NCBI RefSeq assembly: GCF_001865675.1 | Contig: NZ_CP011319.1 | Coordinates: 4,030,001 to 4,094,000 of the forward strand | Source: Janthinobacterium sp. 1_2014MBL_MicDiv | GTDB taxonomy: Bacteria > Pseudomonadota > Gammaproteobacteria > Burkholderiales > Burkholderiaceae_D | Length of the DNA stretch: 64,000 nt | Direction of reading: 5' to 3' | Shown here: in pieces, positions 26,009 to 35,432 of the stretch | Numbering within the stretch: position 1 is the stretch's first letter | Layout of the letters: each line of letters begins with the position of its first letter | The notes under the pieces: generated by a model | Database searches by the model: none | What the model saw: only the letters and a program-made list of their open reading frames with translations | Told to the model about the DNA's origin: nothing | Position numbers and translations under genes: made by a program

Positions 26009-27271
26009 ATGAAAGCCACCATGACTTCTCGACAAGACTGCACTGCGCGCGACCTCGATGACCCTCTGGCGCCCCTGCGCCTGCAGTTCGACCTGCCCGC
26101 CGGCGTGATTTATCTCGACGGCAACTCGCTCGGCGCGCGGCCGAAGGCGGCCCTGGCCCGCGCCCAGCAAGTCATCACGGCCGAGTGGGGCACGGACCTG
26201 ATCCGCAGCTGGAATACGGCCGGCTGGTTCGACTTGCCCAAGCGCCTCGGCGACCGCCTGGCCCCGCTGCTCGGCGCGCAAACGGGCGAAGTGGTCATCA
26301 CCGACACCACTTCCGTCAACCTGTTCAAGGCCCTGGCCGCCGCCCTGCAGATGCAGGCATCCGAGCCGGCGCGCGCGGCGCGGCGCGTCATCGTCAGCGA
26401 ACGCAGCAACTTCCCTACCGACCTGTACATGGCGCAAGGCCTGGCCGCCTGGCTGGACCGCGGCTACCAGCTGCGCCTCGTCGACAGCCCCGAGGAACTG
26501 GCGCAGGCCATCGATGCCGAGTGCGCCGTCGCCATGCTCACGCACGTCAATTACCGCACCGGCTACCAACACGACATGGCCCTTGTCAGCAGCCATTGCC
26601 ACGCGCAAGGCGCGCTGGCGCTGTGGGACCTGGCCCACTCGGCCGGCGCCGTGCCGCTGGACCTGAATGGCGCCGGCGCCGACCTGGCCGTCGGCTGCAC
26701 CTATAAATACCTGAACGGCGGCCCCGGCTCGCCCGCCTTCATCTGGGTGCCGGAAAAGCACCAGGCCCGCTTCCGCCAGCCCCTGTCCGGCTGGTGGGGC
26801 CACGCCACGCCGTTCGCCATGGATCCTTCCTTCGCGCCGGCCGACGGCATCAAACGCGCCCTGTGCGGCACGCAGCCCATCGTTTCGCTGGCCCTCGTCG
26901 AATGCGGCCTGGAGATCTTCGCGCAAACCAGCATGGAGGCCGTCCGCCGCAAGTCGCTGGCCCTGACGGACCTGTTCATCGCCCTCGTGGAACAGCGCTG
27001 CGCCAGCCACCCGCTGGGGCTCGTCACGCCGCGCGAACATGCGCGGCGCGGCAGCCAGGTCAGCTTCACGCATCCGCACGGCTACGCCGTGATGCAGGCG
27101 CTGATCGCGCGCGGCGTCATTGGCGACTACCGCGAGCCGGCCATCATGCGCTTCGGCTTCACCCCCCTGTACACGAGCTTTGCCGACGTCTGGGATGCCG
27201 TCGAGATCCTGCGCGACATCCTCGACACGCAAGCGTACGACATCGCCGCCAAGCGCGACGCGGTCACCTGA
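26009..27271 (+). CDS. kynU: Kynureninase
   Basis: KynU cleaves kynurenine to anthranilate and alanine with PLP. The product (about 420 residues) has [37 protein letters not shown] (the Asp that holds the pyridine nitrogen) and the PLP lysine in [16 protein letters not shown] second in-frame ATG at 26021 (MTSRQDC) gives a length of 416, typical of the family, and is an equally good start. It overlaps no gene and lies 8 bp before kynA, with which it forms the aerobic tryptophan-to-anthranilate route. kynB (formamidase) is not adjacent. Confidence 0.95.
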   Translation: MKATMTSRQDCTARDLDDPLAPLRLQFDLPAGVIYLDGNSLGARPKAALARAQQVITAEWGTDLIRSWNTAGWFDLPKRLGDRLAPLLGAQTGEVVITDTTSVNLFKALAAALQMQASEPARAARRVIVSERSNFPTDLYMAQGLAAWLDRGYQLRLVDSPEELAQAIDAECAVAMLTHVNYRTGYQHDMALVSSHCHAQGALALWDLAHSAGAVPLDLNGAGADLAVGCTYKYLNGGPGSPAFIWVPEKHQARFRQPLSGWWGHATPFAMDPSFAPADGIKRALCGTQPIVSLALVECGLEIFAQTSMEAVRRKSLALTDLFIALVEQRCASHPLGLVTPREHARRGSQVSFTHPHGYAVMQALIARGVIGDYREPAIMRFGFTPLYTSFADVWDAVEILRDILDTQAYDIAAKRDAVT

Positions 27272-27279
27272 ACCATCCC

Positions 27280-28167
27280 ATGAGCGACGAGAAGAATATG
27301 AACAAGGACAATACCAGCGGCTGCCCCATGCATGCCGGCGGCCAGGACGCGCAGTGGCATGGCGCACAGATGGATTTCAGCGAGTCCATGAGCTACGGCA
27401 ACTACCTGGCGCTGGACCGCATCCTGACGGCCCAGCATCCGCTGTCGCCCAACCACAACGAGATGCTGTTCATCGTGCAGCACCAGACCAGCGAATTGTG
27501 GATGAAGCTGATGCTGCACGAGATGCACGCCGTGCGCGCCAACCTGCAAAACGGCGAGCTGGCGCCCGCCTTCAAGATGCTGGCCCGCGTGGCGCGCATC
27601 ATGGACCAGCTGGTGCACGCGTGGGACGTGCTGGCGACCATGACGCCGCCCGAGTACACGGCCATCCGCCCCTACCTGGGCGCCTCGTCCGGTTTCCAGT
27701 CCTACCAGTACCGCGAGATCGAATTCATTTTGGGGAACAAGAACGCGGCCCTGCTGAACGTGCACACGACGGCGCCCGACACCTACAAAGTGCTCGACTC
27801 TGCCCTGCGCACGCCATCCGTCTACGATGAATCGATCAAGCTGCTGGCGCGCAGCGGCCTGCATATCGCCCCCGAACGCCTGGATGCCGACTGGACCCTG
27901 CCGACCAGCGCCGACGCGTCCGTGAAGGCGGCGTGGCTGGAAGTCTACCGCGACCCGTCGAAACACTGGGCGCTGTACGAACTGGCCGAAAAGCTGGTCG
28001 ACCTGGAGACGGCCTTCCGCTTCTGGCGCTTCCGCCACGTGACGACGGTCGAGCGCATCATCGGCTTCAAGACGGGCACGGGCGGCACGGCCGGCGTCAG
28101 CTACCTGCGCAAGATGCTCGACGTGGTATTGTTCCCGGAACTGTTCGCCCTTCGCACTGAATTATAA
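27280..28167 (+). CDS. kynA: Tryptophan 2,3-dioxygenase
   Basis: This haem enzyme opens the indole ring of tryptophan to N-formylkynurenine. The 295-residue product has [79 protein letters not shown] and the C-terminal [12 protein letters not shown], all family signatures. The haem His should lie in [14 protein letters not shown] 27280 lacks a clear Shine-Dalgarno; ATG 27298 with GAGAAG upstream is possible. It follows kynU by 8 bp, and palindromic copy D starts 4 bp after its stop. Confidence 0.96.
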   Translation: MSDEKNMNKDNTSGCPMHAGGQDAQWHGAQMDFSESMSYGNYLALDRILTAQHPLSPNHNEMLFIVQHQTSELWMKLMLHEMHAVRANLQNGELAPAFKMLARVARIMDQLVHAWDVLATMTPPEYTAIRPYLGASSGFQSYQYREIEFILGNKNAALLNVHTTAPDTYKVLDSALRTPSVYDESIKLLARSGLHIAPERLDADWTLPTSADASVKAAWLEVYRDPSKHWALYELAEKLVDLETAFRFWRFRHVTTVERIIGFKTGTGGTAGVSYLRKMLDVVLFPELFALRTEL

Positions 28168-28171
28168 AACT

Positions 28172-28285
28172 GCCAGACCAAATCTGCCGCGCGGCGCGCC
28201 TTGCGGCCTGCGATGCTCGCTGTGCATGCGCACAGCTGCGCATCCCGGCTACAACGCACTGCCGCTCGCTACGATTTTGTCAGGC
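28172..28285 (+). repeat. Post-stop palindromic element, copy D
   Basis: The element is 114 bp and begins 4 bp after the kynA stop. It reads GCCAGACCAAATCTGCCGCG, GCGATGCTCGCTGTGC-AT-GCGCACAGCTGCGCATC and ends ATTTTGTCAGGC. The central stem (CTGTGC/GCACAG) differs in sequence from copies B and E but keeps pairing, a sign of compensatory change. The next co-directional gene starts 18 bp later. Confidence 0.85.
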
Positions 28286-28303
28286 ATGCTAATAGGAGAA
28301 ATG

Positions 28304-28849
28304 ATGTCGCCTCTCGTCCTGACCCTGGCCGGCCTGTGGAATTCCGGGCCGCAGCACTGGCAAACCCACTGGGAGGCGCGCCACCCGGACTGGTCGCGCG
28401 CGCCGCACCGCGAATGGCAGGCGCCGGACAGGGACGAATGGGTGACGGAGCTCGATCGCGCCATCGCTGCCTGTCCCCGCCCGCCCGTGCTGGCGGCGCA
28501 CAGCCTGGCCTGCGCGCTGGTCGCCCACTGGGCTGCCAGCGGCTCGCCGCACCGGATCGCCGGCGCCTTTCTGGTCGCGCCCAGCGACGTGGAAGCGCCC
28601 TCTTACCCGCAAGGCACGACGGGCTTCGCCCCCATGCCGCTGCAAGCCTTGCCGTTTCCCAGCCTGGTGCTCGCCAGCGGCGACGATCCTTATGTCAGCG
28701 TCGCGCGCGCGCAAGCCTTTGCCAGCGCCTGGGGCAGCGATTTCACCCTGATCGGCGACGCCGGCCATATCAACGGCGACGCCGGCTACGGCCCCTGGCC
28801 GCAAGGCGAGCGGATGCTGCTGGAGTTCTGCGCCGCGCACCAGCACTGA
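28304..28849 (+). CDS. RBBP9/YdeN-type alpha/beta hydrolase
   Basis: The 181-residue serine hydrolase has the RBBP9/YdeN form: VLTLAGLWNSGPQHWQTHWE at the N-terminus, the nucleophile Ser in AAHSLACAL (in place of GxSxG), the acid in ASGDDPYV and the His in DAGHINGDAGYGPWPQG. The substrate is unknown. AGGAG at 28294-28298 sits five bases before ATG 28304 and too close to ATG 28301, so 28304 is taken. It is separated from kynA only by palindromic copy D. Confidence 0.9.
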   Translation: MSPLVLTLAGLWNSGPQHWQTHWEARHPDWSRAPHREWQAPDRDEWVTELDRAIAACPRPPVLAAHSLACALVAHWAASGSPHRIAGAFLVAPSDVEAPSYPQGTTGFAPMPLQALPFPSLVLASGDDPYVSVARAQAFASAWGSDFTLIGDAGHINGDAGYGPWPQGERMLLEFCAAHQH

Positions 28850-28956
28850 CGGCCAGGGCGCGCAGCGCACACGATACGCGCGCGCATTTGCCCACAAGGA
28901 AGAACGCAGGCAGAATCGTGGCCTTTCCATTGCGGCGCCCCGGCGCCAGCCTCACG

Positions 28957-31011
28957 ATGAAACGTCTGCTTCTGCCTTTGCTCCTCTGTTCTGCGCTGGC
29001 CCACGGCGCGCCTTTTTACGAAGGCAAGACCCTCGCCCATCCCGCCATTGCCGCCTCGCAGGATAGCGGCCTGGACATCGCCTTCCTCAAGGAAAAGGAT
29101 GGCGTCAACGGCTATTATTGCGAATGCACGGGCGCCAGCGCGAAAACCCTGCCGCTCGACCGGTTCGGCAACGCCGCCATCCGCTCCGTCTTCTACGCCT
29201 CGCTGGACAAGGAATCGGACAGCAGCGTGCAAACCATGCTGGTGCTGTTCCGCCAGGACGGCAAGAACGGCTTGCGCGCCTACCGCTACGACCGCAGTTC
29301 CGGCAAGTACCGGCGCCTGGACGGCTTGCAGCCGGCGCTGAACCGCATCGTGGCGCAAGGCACCAGTCCCAACGCGGGCCAGGTCAAGGCGGCGCTGGCC
29401 AGGCTGGCGCCGATGGACTACAGCGTCGCCCGGGGCAAGAGCGGCAATGCGGACTTCGACGCCATCGACCATACGCAAGGCACGGTGGTCGGCTATTACA
29501 GCGACGACGGCACGCCCGTGGCGGCAGGCGCCAAGGACGCCATCACCTACAAGAAAACCTTCGAGAAAAAGGGCGAGCGCTTCCTGACGGCCAGCTACAC
29601 GCTGTACAGCGACGCGGGCGCCGGCATCCTGCCCAACTACCGCCTGTGGCAAGTGACGTGGGAAACGGCGCCGCGGCAATTCACGGGCAGCGAGGACGGC
29701 CCGTCCGTCATCTACAGCCTGGCCTGGGACGACGGCACGGTCGTCGAGCGCGGCCAGTACGTGAAAGGCAAGCGCCAGGGCCTGTGGGTGCGTGAAGGCA
29801 TGCACGAAGGCAGCGAGAAAGGCCATTTCGTCAACGGCCTGCGAGAAGGCCTGTGGCACTTCGACTACCCCAAGCAAAGCGAGAGCGGCATGTACCGGGC
29901 CGGCAAGCGCGAAGGCCGCTGGACAGTCGTCAACTATGTCGACGAAGACGAAGTGACGGGTTTCGATACCTACGCGGGCGGCCAGCTGAATGGCCCGCAC
30001 GAACGCCGCATGGCCGGCAAGCTGCAAACGCATGGCAACTACGTCAACGGCGCGCGCCATGGGCCGTGGATCACGGAAGACGGCGACGGCAGCTTCATCG
30101 ACGGCTTGCGCGACGGGCCATGGAAACTCAAGCTCAAGGACAAGGCCACGCAAAGCGTCACTTTTGTGAAAGGCAAGAAACAGGGCGAGGCGCTGGACAC
30201 GGACGCCGGCGGCGCGCTGCGCCTGCGCGACCATTACCAGGCCGGCGTGCTCGATGGCGCGCGCACGCGCTACCTTGGCCCGGCCGGCAAGGAGTACGTC
30301 GTCTACACGGCCACCTTCCGCAACGGCCAGCTCGACGGGCGCGAGCAGGCGTTCGACGACAGCGGCAAGATCCTGCGCCTCGATACGCTGTGGGACAACG
30401 GCAAGAAACAGGGCCTGGACGCGCGCTACTACCCGAACGGCAAGCCGGAGCGCCTGGCCGTCATCGACCAGGGCCGCCTGCTCACGCACCTGCGCGAATA
30501 CTATGAAGACGGCCAGCTGCTCAACGACATCCACCGCTGCACCTTCAAAGAGTACGGCAGCACGCGCGACGACGTGTGCGAATACCATCACATGTACTAC
30601 CCGGACGGCAAGCCGCAGTATTACTACGCCTTCCAGTACGGCCAGCGCCAGGAAGGCTATTCGAACTACCCGAACGGCAAGCGCAAGGACGAACTGCTGG
30701 TTGACCGCGCGGCCGACACCTCCGTCGTCAACGCATATTACGAAAGCGGCCAGCTCAAATGCACGGAACCGCGCCGCGGCCACAGCACGCGCACGGTGAA
30801 TGGCGAGTCGATGATCAGCTACGCTTCAGCCGACCGCGATGGCGACAATATCTGCTACCACCCGAACGGCAAGGTGGCCAGCATCTATACCTTCCGCCAG
30901 CGCGTGCTCGTCGCGTGCGGCAAGCGCTACGACGACACGGGCAAGCAGACCTTCCCGGGGCCGGAAGGCTGTCCGCCCCCCAGGCAGGTAAGCTACCCCA
31001 TAGGACTGTGA
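28957..31011 (+). CDS. Exported MORN/YwqK-type repeat protein
   Basis: The 684-residue product has a Sec signal (RLLLPLLLCSALAHGAP), a ~230-residue N-terminal region of unknown fold with a YYCEC motif, then roughly ten MORN/YwqK modules of the form G(K/L)RxGxW, for example KGKRQGLWV, NGLREGLWHF, NGARHGPWI, DGLRDGPWKL and NGQLDGREQ. The last third has PNGK repeats (YYPNGKPER, NYPNGKRK, YHPNGKVAS). Such repeats form beta-hairpin solenoids for binding; no catalytic site is seen. It is 2 bp ahead of the first LRR-like gene and is probably its operon partner. Confidence 0.8.
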   Translation: MKRLLLPLLLCSALAHGAPFYEGKTLAHPAIAASQDSGLDIAFLKEKDGVNGYYCECTGASAKTLPLDRFGNAAIRSVFYASLDKESDSSVQTMLVLFRQDGKNGLRAYRYDRSSGKYRRLDGLQPALNRIVAQGTSPNAGQVKAALARLAPMDYSVARGKSGNADFDAIDHTQGTVVGYYSDDGTPVAAGAKDAITYKKTFEKKGERFLTASYTLYSDAGAGILPNYRLWQVTWETAPRQFTGSEDGPSVIYSLAWDDGTVVERGQYVKGKRQGLWVREGMHEGSEKGHFVNGLREGLWHFDYPKQSESGMYRAGKREGRWTVVNYVDEDEVTGFDTYAGGQLNGPHERRMAGKLQTHGNYVNGARHGPWITEDGDGSFIDGLRDGPWKLKLKDKATQSVTFVKGKKQGEALDTDAGGALRLRDHYQAGVLDGARTRYLGPAGKEYVVYTATFRNGQLDGREQAFDDSGKILRLDTLWDNGKKQGLDARYYPNGKPERLAVIDQGRLLTHLREYYEDGQLLNDIHRCTFKEYGSTRDDVCEYHHMYYPDGKPQYYYAFQYGQRQEGYSNYPNGKRKDELLVDRAADTSVVNAYYESGQLKCTEPRRGHSTRTVNGESMISYASADRDGDNICYHPNGKVASIYTFRQRVLVACGKRYDDTGKQTFPGPEGCPPPRQVSYPIGL

Positions 31012-31013
31012 CG

Positions 31014-32033
31014 ATGACGCAAGCAACACGACCGCAGTGCATCCAGAACCCCGAGCACATCGACGCCACGGCGATCCGCGCCGCCATCGCCGATGGCAAG
31101 CAGGTGCTGGTGCAGTTCAATACCCTGGGCGAGCCGCAGCCGCTGCTGGCCGACCTCGACGCCCTGGCCGCCACCTGCGGCACGGCGCTGACCATCCGTA
31201 TCTACGGTTACGACCCGCGGGTGTTCGATACCCGCATCCTGCGCGCGTTGCCGCATGTGGCCAGCCTGTCCATCGACTGCCACCGCAACGCCCTGTATCT
31301 TGAAACCCTGGGCGAGCTGCGCCACCTGAAGCGCCTGAGCCTGGGCGTGTACGAGCTGGCGCAAGCCGACATCCTGCAGCTGGAGAATTTGCGCGGACTC
31401 GAGCACCTGCATCTGGGCGAATCGGCCAAGGACAATATCGACCTGGCGCCCCTGCGCCACTATGCGCGCCTGTCCAGCCTGACCATCGAAGGCCACCACC
31501 AGCACATCGACACCCTGGCCGGCCTGCCGGCGCTGCGTGACCTGTCGCTGTACCGCATCAAGAACAAGGTGGCGCTGGATTTTGTGTCTGGCATGGAGCG
31601 CCTGCGGCAGCTGAAACTGCAGCTGGGCGGCCGTGTATCGCTGGCGGACATCGAAGCGCCATTGCTGGAACAGCTGGAAGTGATACGCGTGCGAGGACTG
31701 CAGCAGCTGGGCGATATCGGCCGCTTCCCGCTGCTGCAGGCCCTATGGGTGGAAGACCAGATCAAGCTGCGCCAGGTCGTGCTGGGCCCGAACACCGCTC
31801 TCGAACGCCTGAACCTGCACACCTGCAAAACGCTCGACAGCCTGCCCGGCCTCGCCGCCCTGCCTGCCCTGCGCCAGCTGTCGGCATCGGAAACCCTGCT
31901 CGACGTGGACGCGCTGCTGCAGGATCTGCCCGCGTCGCTGACGCACGTGCGCCTGCGCACGGGCAAAAAAACACGCGACGACGCCATCGCGACGCAGCTG
32001 GCGGAGCGCGGCTACAGCAACGCGCGCCTGTAA
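31014..32033 (+). CDS. Leucine-rich-repeat-like protein, paralogue 1
   Basis: The 339-residue protein is built of about ten irregular LxxLxL repeats (HLKRLSLGVYELAQ, LRGLEHLHLGE, LPALRDLSLYRI, LLEQLEVIRVRGLQQLGDIG, LERLNLHTCKTLDSLPG) after an N-terminal cap with LLADLDALAATCG. It has no signal peptide or membrane segment, so it is probably a cytosolic binding protein. It starts 2 bp after the MORN gene and is followed 31 bp later by a clear paralogue with the same cap, repeat order and RTGKKTRDDAI-type end. No toxin or immunity domain is recognisable; the function is unknown. Confidence 0.8.
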   Translation: MTQATRPQCIQNPEHIDATAIRAAIADGKQVLVQFNTLGEPQPLLADLDALAATCGTALTIRIYGYDPRVFDTRILRALPHVASLSIDCHRNALYLETLGELRHLKRLSLGVYELAQADILQLENLRGLEHLHLGESAKDNIDLAPLRHYARLSSLTIEGHHQHIDTLAGLPALRDLSLYRIKNKVALDFVSGMERLRQLKLQLGGRVSLADIEAPLLEQLEVIRVRGLQQLGDIGRFPLLQALWVEDQIKLRQVVLGPNTALERLNLHTCKTLDSLPGLAALPALRQLSASETLLDVDALLQDLPASLTHVRLRTGKKTRDDAIATQLAERGYSNARL

Positions 32034-32064
32034 GGCAGCGCTCTTCTCGCACAGGAATCACCCC

Positions 32065-33090
32065 ATGTACCAGCCTCCCACCCAACACCGCATCCACCAG
32101 CCCGCGCGCATCGACGCGGCGGCCATCCGCTCGCTCATCGGCAACGGCGAGCAAGTCACCGTCCAGTTTACGCAGGACCGCTTGCCGGCGCAGCTGCTGG
32201 CCGACCTCGACGCGCTGGCCGCCACCTGCGGGCCGGCGCTGGAAATCCGCTTTTTCGGCGCCAGTGCCGAACCGTTCGACGCCGACGTGCTGCGCGCGCT
32301 GCCGCATGCCGTCAACCTGTCGCTCGACTGCCACATGCGCGCCATTCACCTCGAGCGGCTGGGCGAGCTGGGCCGCTTGAAGCGCCTGCACCTGGGCGTG
32401 CGTCACCTGGCCGAACTCGATATCCTGGCGCTGGACACCCTGCGCGGCCTGGAAGCACTGAGCCTGGGCGAAACGGGCAAGGGCCAGATCGACCTGGCGC
32501 CGCTGCGGCACTGGCCGCAGCTGGCGCAGCTGCACACGACGGGCCACGTGAAAAACATCGATGCCATCACGGCCCTGCCCGCACTGACGCAACTGTCGCT
32601 GTCGCAGGTCAAGAGCAGGGATGAGGTGGACTTCGTCGGCGCCATGCCGGCGCTGACGCGGCTGCGCTTCATCCTCGGTGGACGCGCATCGATCGCCCAC
32701 GTCACGGCGCCGCGGCTGGAAGAGCTGGAAGTGGTCCGCGTGCGCGGAATGGAAAACCTGGGCGATATTGGCCGCTTTCCACTGCTGGCGCGGCTATCGG
32801 TGGAAGAGCAGATCAAATTGACGGAAATCAGCCTGGGCGCCAATCCGATGCTCGAATGGCTGGTTCTGCGCAACTGCAAGACGCTGCTGCGCTTGCGCGG
32901 CGTCGCGGCACTGCCTGCGCTACGCGCCCTGGCGGTGAGCCAGACGCAGCTCGATTTCGATCTGCTGGTGGCCGAGGGCTTGCCGCGCGCACTGCGGCAG
33001 TTCAGCTTTGGGACGGGGAAAAGACAGCGCGATAAGGAAATCGACGCGCAATTGACGCAGCTCGGTTACGCCAAGGCGCCCTACTATTGA
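32065..33090 (+). CDS. Leucine-rich-repeat-like protein, paralogue 2
   Basis: The 341-residue protein aligns end to end with the gene just upstream: LLADLDALAATCG, RLKRLHLGVRHLAELDIL, IDLAPLRHW, LEELEVVRVRGMENLGDIGRFPLL, EQIKL and a GTGKRQRDKEIDAQL tail. It is a tandem duplicate that has since diverged (roughly half the residues changed by eye). AGGA lies upstream of the ATG. Loss of several leucines in mid-repeat suggests a changed ligand surface. Confidence 0.8.
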   Translation: MYQPPTQHRIHQPARIDAAAIRSLIGNGEQVTVQFTQDRLPAQLLADLDALAATCGPALEIRFFGASAEPFDADVLRALPHAVNLSLDCHMRAIHLERLGELGRLKRLHLGVRHLAELDILALDTLRGLEALSLGETGKGQIDLAPLRHWPQLAQLHTTGHVKNIDAITALPALTQLSLSQVKSRDEVDFVGAMPALTRLRFILGGRASIAHVTAPRLEELEVVRVRGMENLGDIGRFPLLARLSVEEQIKLTEISLGANPMLEWLVLRNCKTLLRLRGVAALPALRALAVSQTQLDFDLLVAEGLPRALRQFSFGTGKRQRDKEIDAQLTQLGYAKAPYY

Positions 33091-33118
33091 AAACAGCGTG
33101 TTGAAAACGGCGTTGACA

Positions 33119-34156
33119 TCAGCGGCTGGCAGCCAGCTTGCGCTGCCATAGCGCGACGTCGATCATCACGCCGTCCGTGCCCGTATTGCGGATGTAGACG
33201 CGGTAGCTGCCCTGCCCCATGTCGCCATCGAGGTAGGCGGTGCGCTCGTTGCGCTGCACCCTGGCGCCCTTGGCCATCTGCCGGTAGCGTTCCACCACGG
33301 TGTCGAAGCTGGCATAGCTGCGCAGCGCCACTTCCAGGTCGCGTGGCGGGCGGCCTTCGGCCTGGTCCAGCACATTGTTCTGCTTCTTGCCCTTGAGGGT
33401 GAGCGGATAGGCAAACACGCCGGCGCCGGCCGATGTCAGCACCGTGGATTTATCGAGCAGCAGCGGCAGCAGCGCCGGCGGAAACGCAGGCGGCAACTGC
33501 GCGCGGTTCCAGCCTGGCAGGGCCGGGCGCGCCAGCACGTATTCGACGCTGGCGATCTTTTGCCCGTCGGCGCCCGCTTCCTTGTCGGCAGCGATCAGCG
33601 CCAGCATCGGCGGCAGCTGCCTGGCCCACGCCAGCAGCGGCGCCGCTTCGTCGACCAGCATGCCCTTGCGGTGAAACACGGTCAGCACGGCGTTCGGATC
33701 GGGATTGCAGGTCTTGGCCAGCGGCCGCCCTTCGAGGCGGCAATGTCCGTTGACGAGGCCGAAGGCGATCAGGGCGCCGCGCTTGTCGAGCAACATGGCG
33801 CCCCGTTCACGCCCCTGGTTGCGGTCATTCATCGACGCCAGCAACTGCCGGCCATCGGGCAGCACGGTGCGCGTGGCGTCGCGCTTTTCGCTGATCGCTT
33901 CGAGCGCCTGCTCCAGCAGCAGCTCATCATCTTCCGTATAGCTGCCGCGCGCATAGCCGAAAAAATCGAACAGCGCGGCGCGTACCTGCGCATCCTCGCT
34001 CAAGCGCGGCAAGGGGCCGCGCGCCAGCAGCGTAGACAGGGTTTTTCCCGCTGGCGCCGACTGTGCCGCCGTGGCATGCACGGCTGGGGAAAGGAGGCTG
34101 GCGGCCACCAGCAAGGCGCCGCCCATAGAGCGATAGTTCGATAAAGTGATATGCAT
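33119..34156 (-). CDS. Exported protein of unknown function
   Basis: The 345-residue product has a signal peptide (GGALLVAASLLSPAVHATAAQ) and a mature domain with LSEDAQVRAALFDFFGYARGSYTEDDELLLEQALEAI, VNGHCRLEGRPLAKTCNPDP (a possible disulfide), and a C-terminal AYLDGDMGQGSYRVYIRN segment. I do not recognise the family. The start at 34156 lacks a strong Shine-Dalgarno; ATG at MGGALLV, nine codons later, is possible. It converges on the LRR genes and is divergent from the hydrolase at 34291. Confidence 0.7.
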   Translation of the reverse strand: MHITLSNYRSMGGALLVAASLLSPAVHATAAQSAPAGKTLSTLLARGPLPRLSEDAQVRAALFDFFGYARGSYTEDDELLLEQALEAISEKRDATRTVLPDGRQLLASMNDRNQGRERGAMLLDKRGALIAFGLVNGHCRLEGRPLAKTCNPDPNAVLTVFHRKGMLVDEAAPLLAWARQLPPMLALIAADKEAGADGQKIASVEYVLARPALPGWNRAQLPPAFPPALLPLLLDKSTVLTSAGAGVFAYPLTLKGKKQNNVLDQAEGRPPRDLEVALRSYASFDTVVERYRQMAKGARVQRNERTAYLDGDMGQGSYRVYIRNTGTDGVMIDVALWQRKLAASR

Positions 34157-34290
34157 GTTTCTGTCTGCCCGGGATCTACCCGTTATTCCGGCCACGCGTG
34201 GCCTGTCGGGGATTCTAGCATGGCGCCAGCGCCCATGCCGTGCGGCTGGCGCGCGGCGCAAGCGCGCCGCCGGCTGCTATGATGGCCGCG

Positions 34291-35022
34291 ATGACGACAC
34301 TTGCACACGCCTCCCCCCTTCTGGTCCTGCTGCCCGGCATGGATGGCACGGGCCAGCTGTTCCGGCGTTTTGATGCGGCCCTGCACGCGCAAACGGCCAT
34401 GGACCGCCTCTCCATCGCCTACCCTGCCGCACCGCTCGACTATGCGGCGCTGGAAGCGTTCGTGCGCGAACGGCTGCCGCGGGACCGTCCCTTCGTCGTG
34501 CTGGCCGAATCGTTTTCCGGGCCGCTGGGCGCCGCCCTGCGCGCCGATCCGCCGCCCGGCATGCGCGCCCTGATCCTGTGCTGCTCGTTCGTGCGCAATC
34601 CGCGCCCCCTGCTGGCGCCGCTGCGCCACCTGCTGGGCCTTGTACCCTTCGGGGCCCTGCCCGGCATCGCGCTGCGCCAGGCGCTGCTGGCGCCCTACGC
34701 CACGCCGGCCCTGCAGGCGGAACTGGCGGACGCCCTGGCACAGGTGCCGCCCGCCGTGCTGCGCCAGCGCCTGCGCGCCGTGCTGGAAACGGACGCCTCG
34801 CGCAGCTTCGCGCGCGGCGGCTTGCCGGTGCTGTATCTGCGCGCGCGCCATGATCGCCTGGTGCCGCCGGCAAACGCCCTGCAGATCCTGCGCCTGGCGC
34901 CCGGCGCGCAGCTGCTGGACATCGCCGCGCCGCACATGCTGCTGCAGGCGGCGCCACAGGCGGCCGCCGATGCGGTCACCGCATTTTGCGCCAGCCTGTC
35001 AGCCGCGCAAGAACCGATGTAA
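34291..35022 (+). CDS. Alpha/beta hydrolase
   Basis: The product (about 243 residues) has LLVLLPGMDGTGQLFRRF (oxyanion-hole region), the nucleophile Ser in VVLAESFSGPLG, the acid in RARHDRLVPP and the His in AAPHMLLQAAP, so the triad is complete. The substrate is unknown. ATG codons at 34279, 34282 and 34291 are all in frame, and none has a strong ribosome-binding site. Its last 24 bp overlap the convergent membrane-protein gene. Confidence 0.8.
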   Translation: MTTLAHASPLLVLLPGMDGTGQLFRRFDAALHAQTAMDRLSIAYPAAPLDYAALEAFVRERLPRDRPFVVLAESFSGPLGAALRADPPPGMRALILCCSFVRNPRPLLAPLRHLLGLVPFGALPGIALRQALLAPYATPALQAELADALAQVPPAVLRQRLRAVLETDASRSFARGGLPVLYLRARHDRLVPPANALQILRLAPGAQLLDIAAPHMLLQAAPQAAADAVTAFCASLSAAQEPM

Positions 35023-35364
35023 GCGCGCGCTGGCCCGCACGGCCAGCCAGCTCAAGCCGCCCGAGAGCACGCTGAAGTAGATGGCGCGCAGCGGATGCTG
35101 CGGCAGCAGATACGCGAGCACCGCCGCGCCCAGCAAGCCGCACAGCACTGGCTTCCAGCGGCCGGGCGGCAGCAGCGCCAGCAGCAAATTCGTGCCCGCA
35201 TACACGTAGAACACCAGCAGCAGCGCCAGCCCGCCAGCCACGCCGCGCGAACCGAGGGCGCCAAACAGCTGCGTGTACAGGTAAAAACCCAGCCAGCTCA
35301 AAAAGACAAACAGCACGCAGCCCAGCGCATGCGCGCCCAGGCCGGCCATCAAACGATGCATCAT
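34999..35364 (-). CDS. Small integral membrane protein
   Basis: The 121-residue protein has four predicted membrane segments (LGCVLFVFLSWLGFYLY, VAGGLALLLVFYVYAG, WKPVLCGLLGAAVLAYLL, IYFSVLSGGLSWLAV) and a basic C-terminus. The family is not recognised. GGGGACAGG precedes paired ATGs at 35364 and 35361. It lies downstream of the htpG terminator, and its 3' end overlaps the convergent hydrolase gene. Confidence 0.65.
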   Translation of the reverse strand: MMHRLMAGLGAHALGCVLFVFLSWLGFYLYTQLFGALGSRGVAGGLALLLVFYVYAGTNLLLALLPPGRWKPVLCGLLGAAVLAYLLPQHPLRAIYFSVLSGGLSWLAVRASARLHRFLRG

Positions 35365-35379
35365 CCTGTCCCCAAAAAG

Positions 35380-35414
35380 AAAAAGCCGGCCCTTTCACCT
35401 GGAAAGGGCCGGCT
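35380..35414 (-). terminator. Rho-independent terminator of htpG
   Basis: On the minus strand GCCGGCCCTTTC pairs with GAAAGGGCCGGC (12 bp) around a 5-nt loop, followed by a T5 run. It begins 19 bp after the htpG stop. Confidence 0.92.
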
Positions 35415-35432
35415 CGCTTGCGTCTACAACAA

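Noticed and set aside
34150..34290. A sixth copy of the post-stop palindromic element near the divergent 34156/34291 genes
   Set aside because: CCACGCGTGG-type palindromy is present, but the AACCTGCTGCGCG arm and the CCGTAC core are missing.
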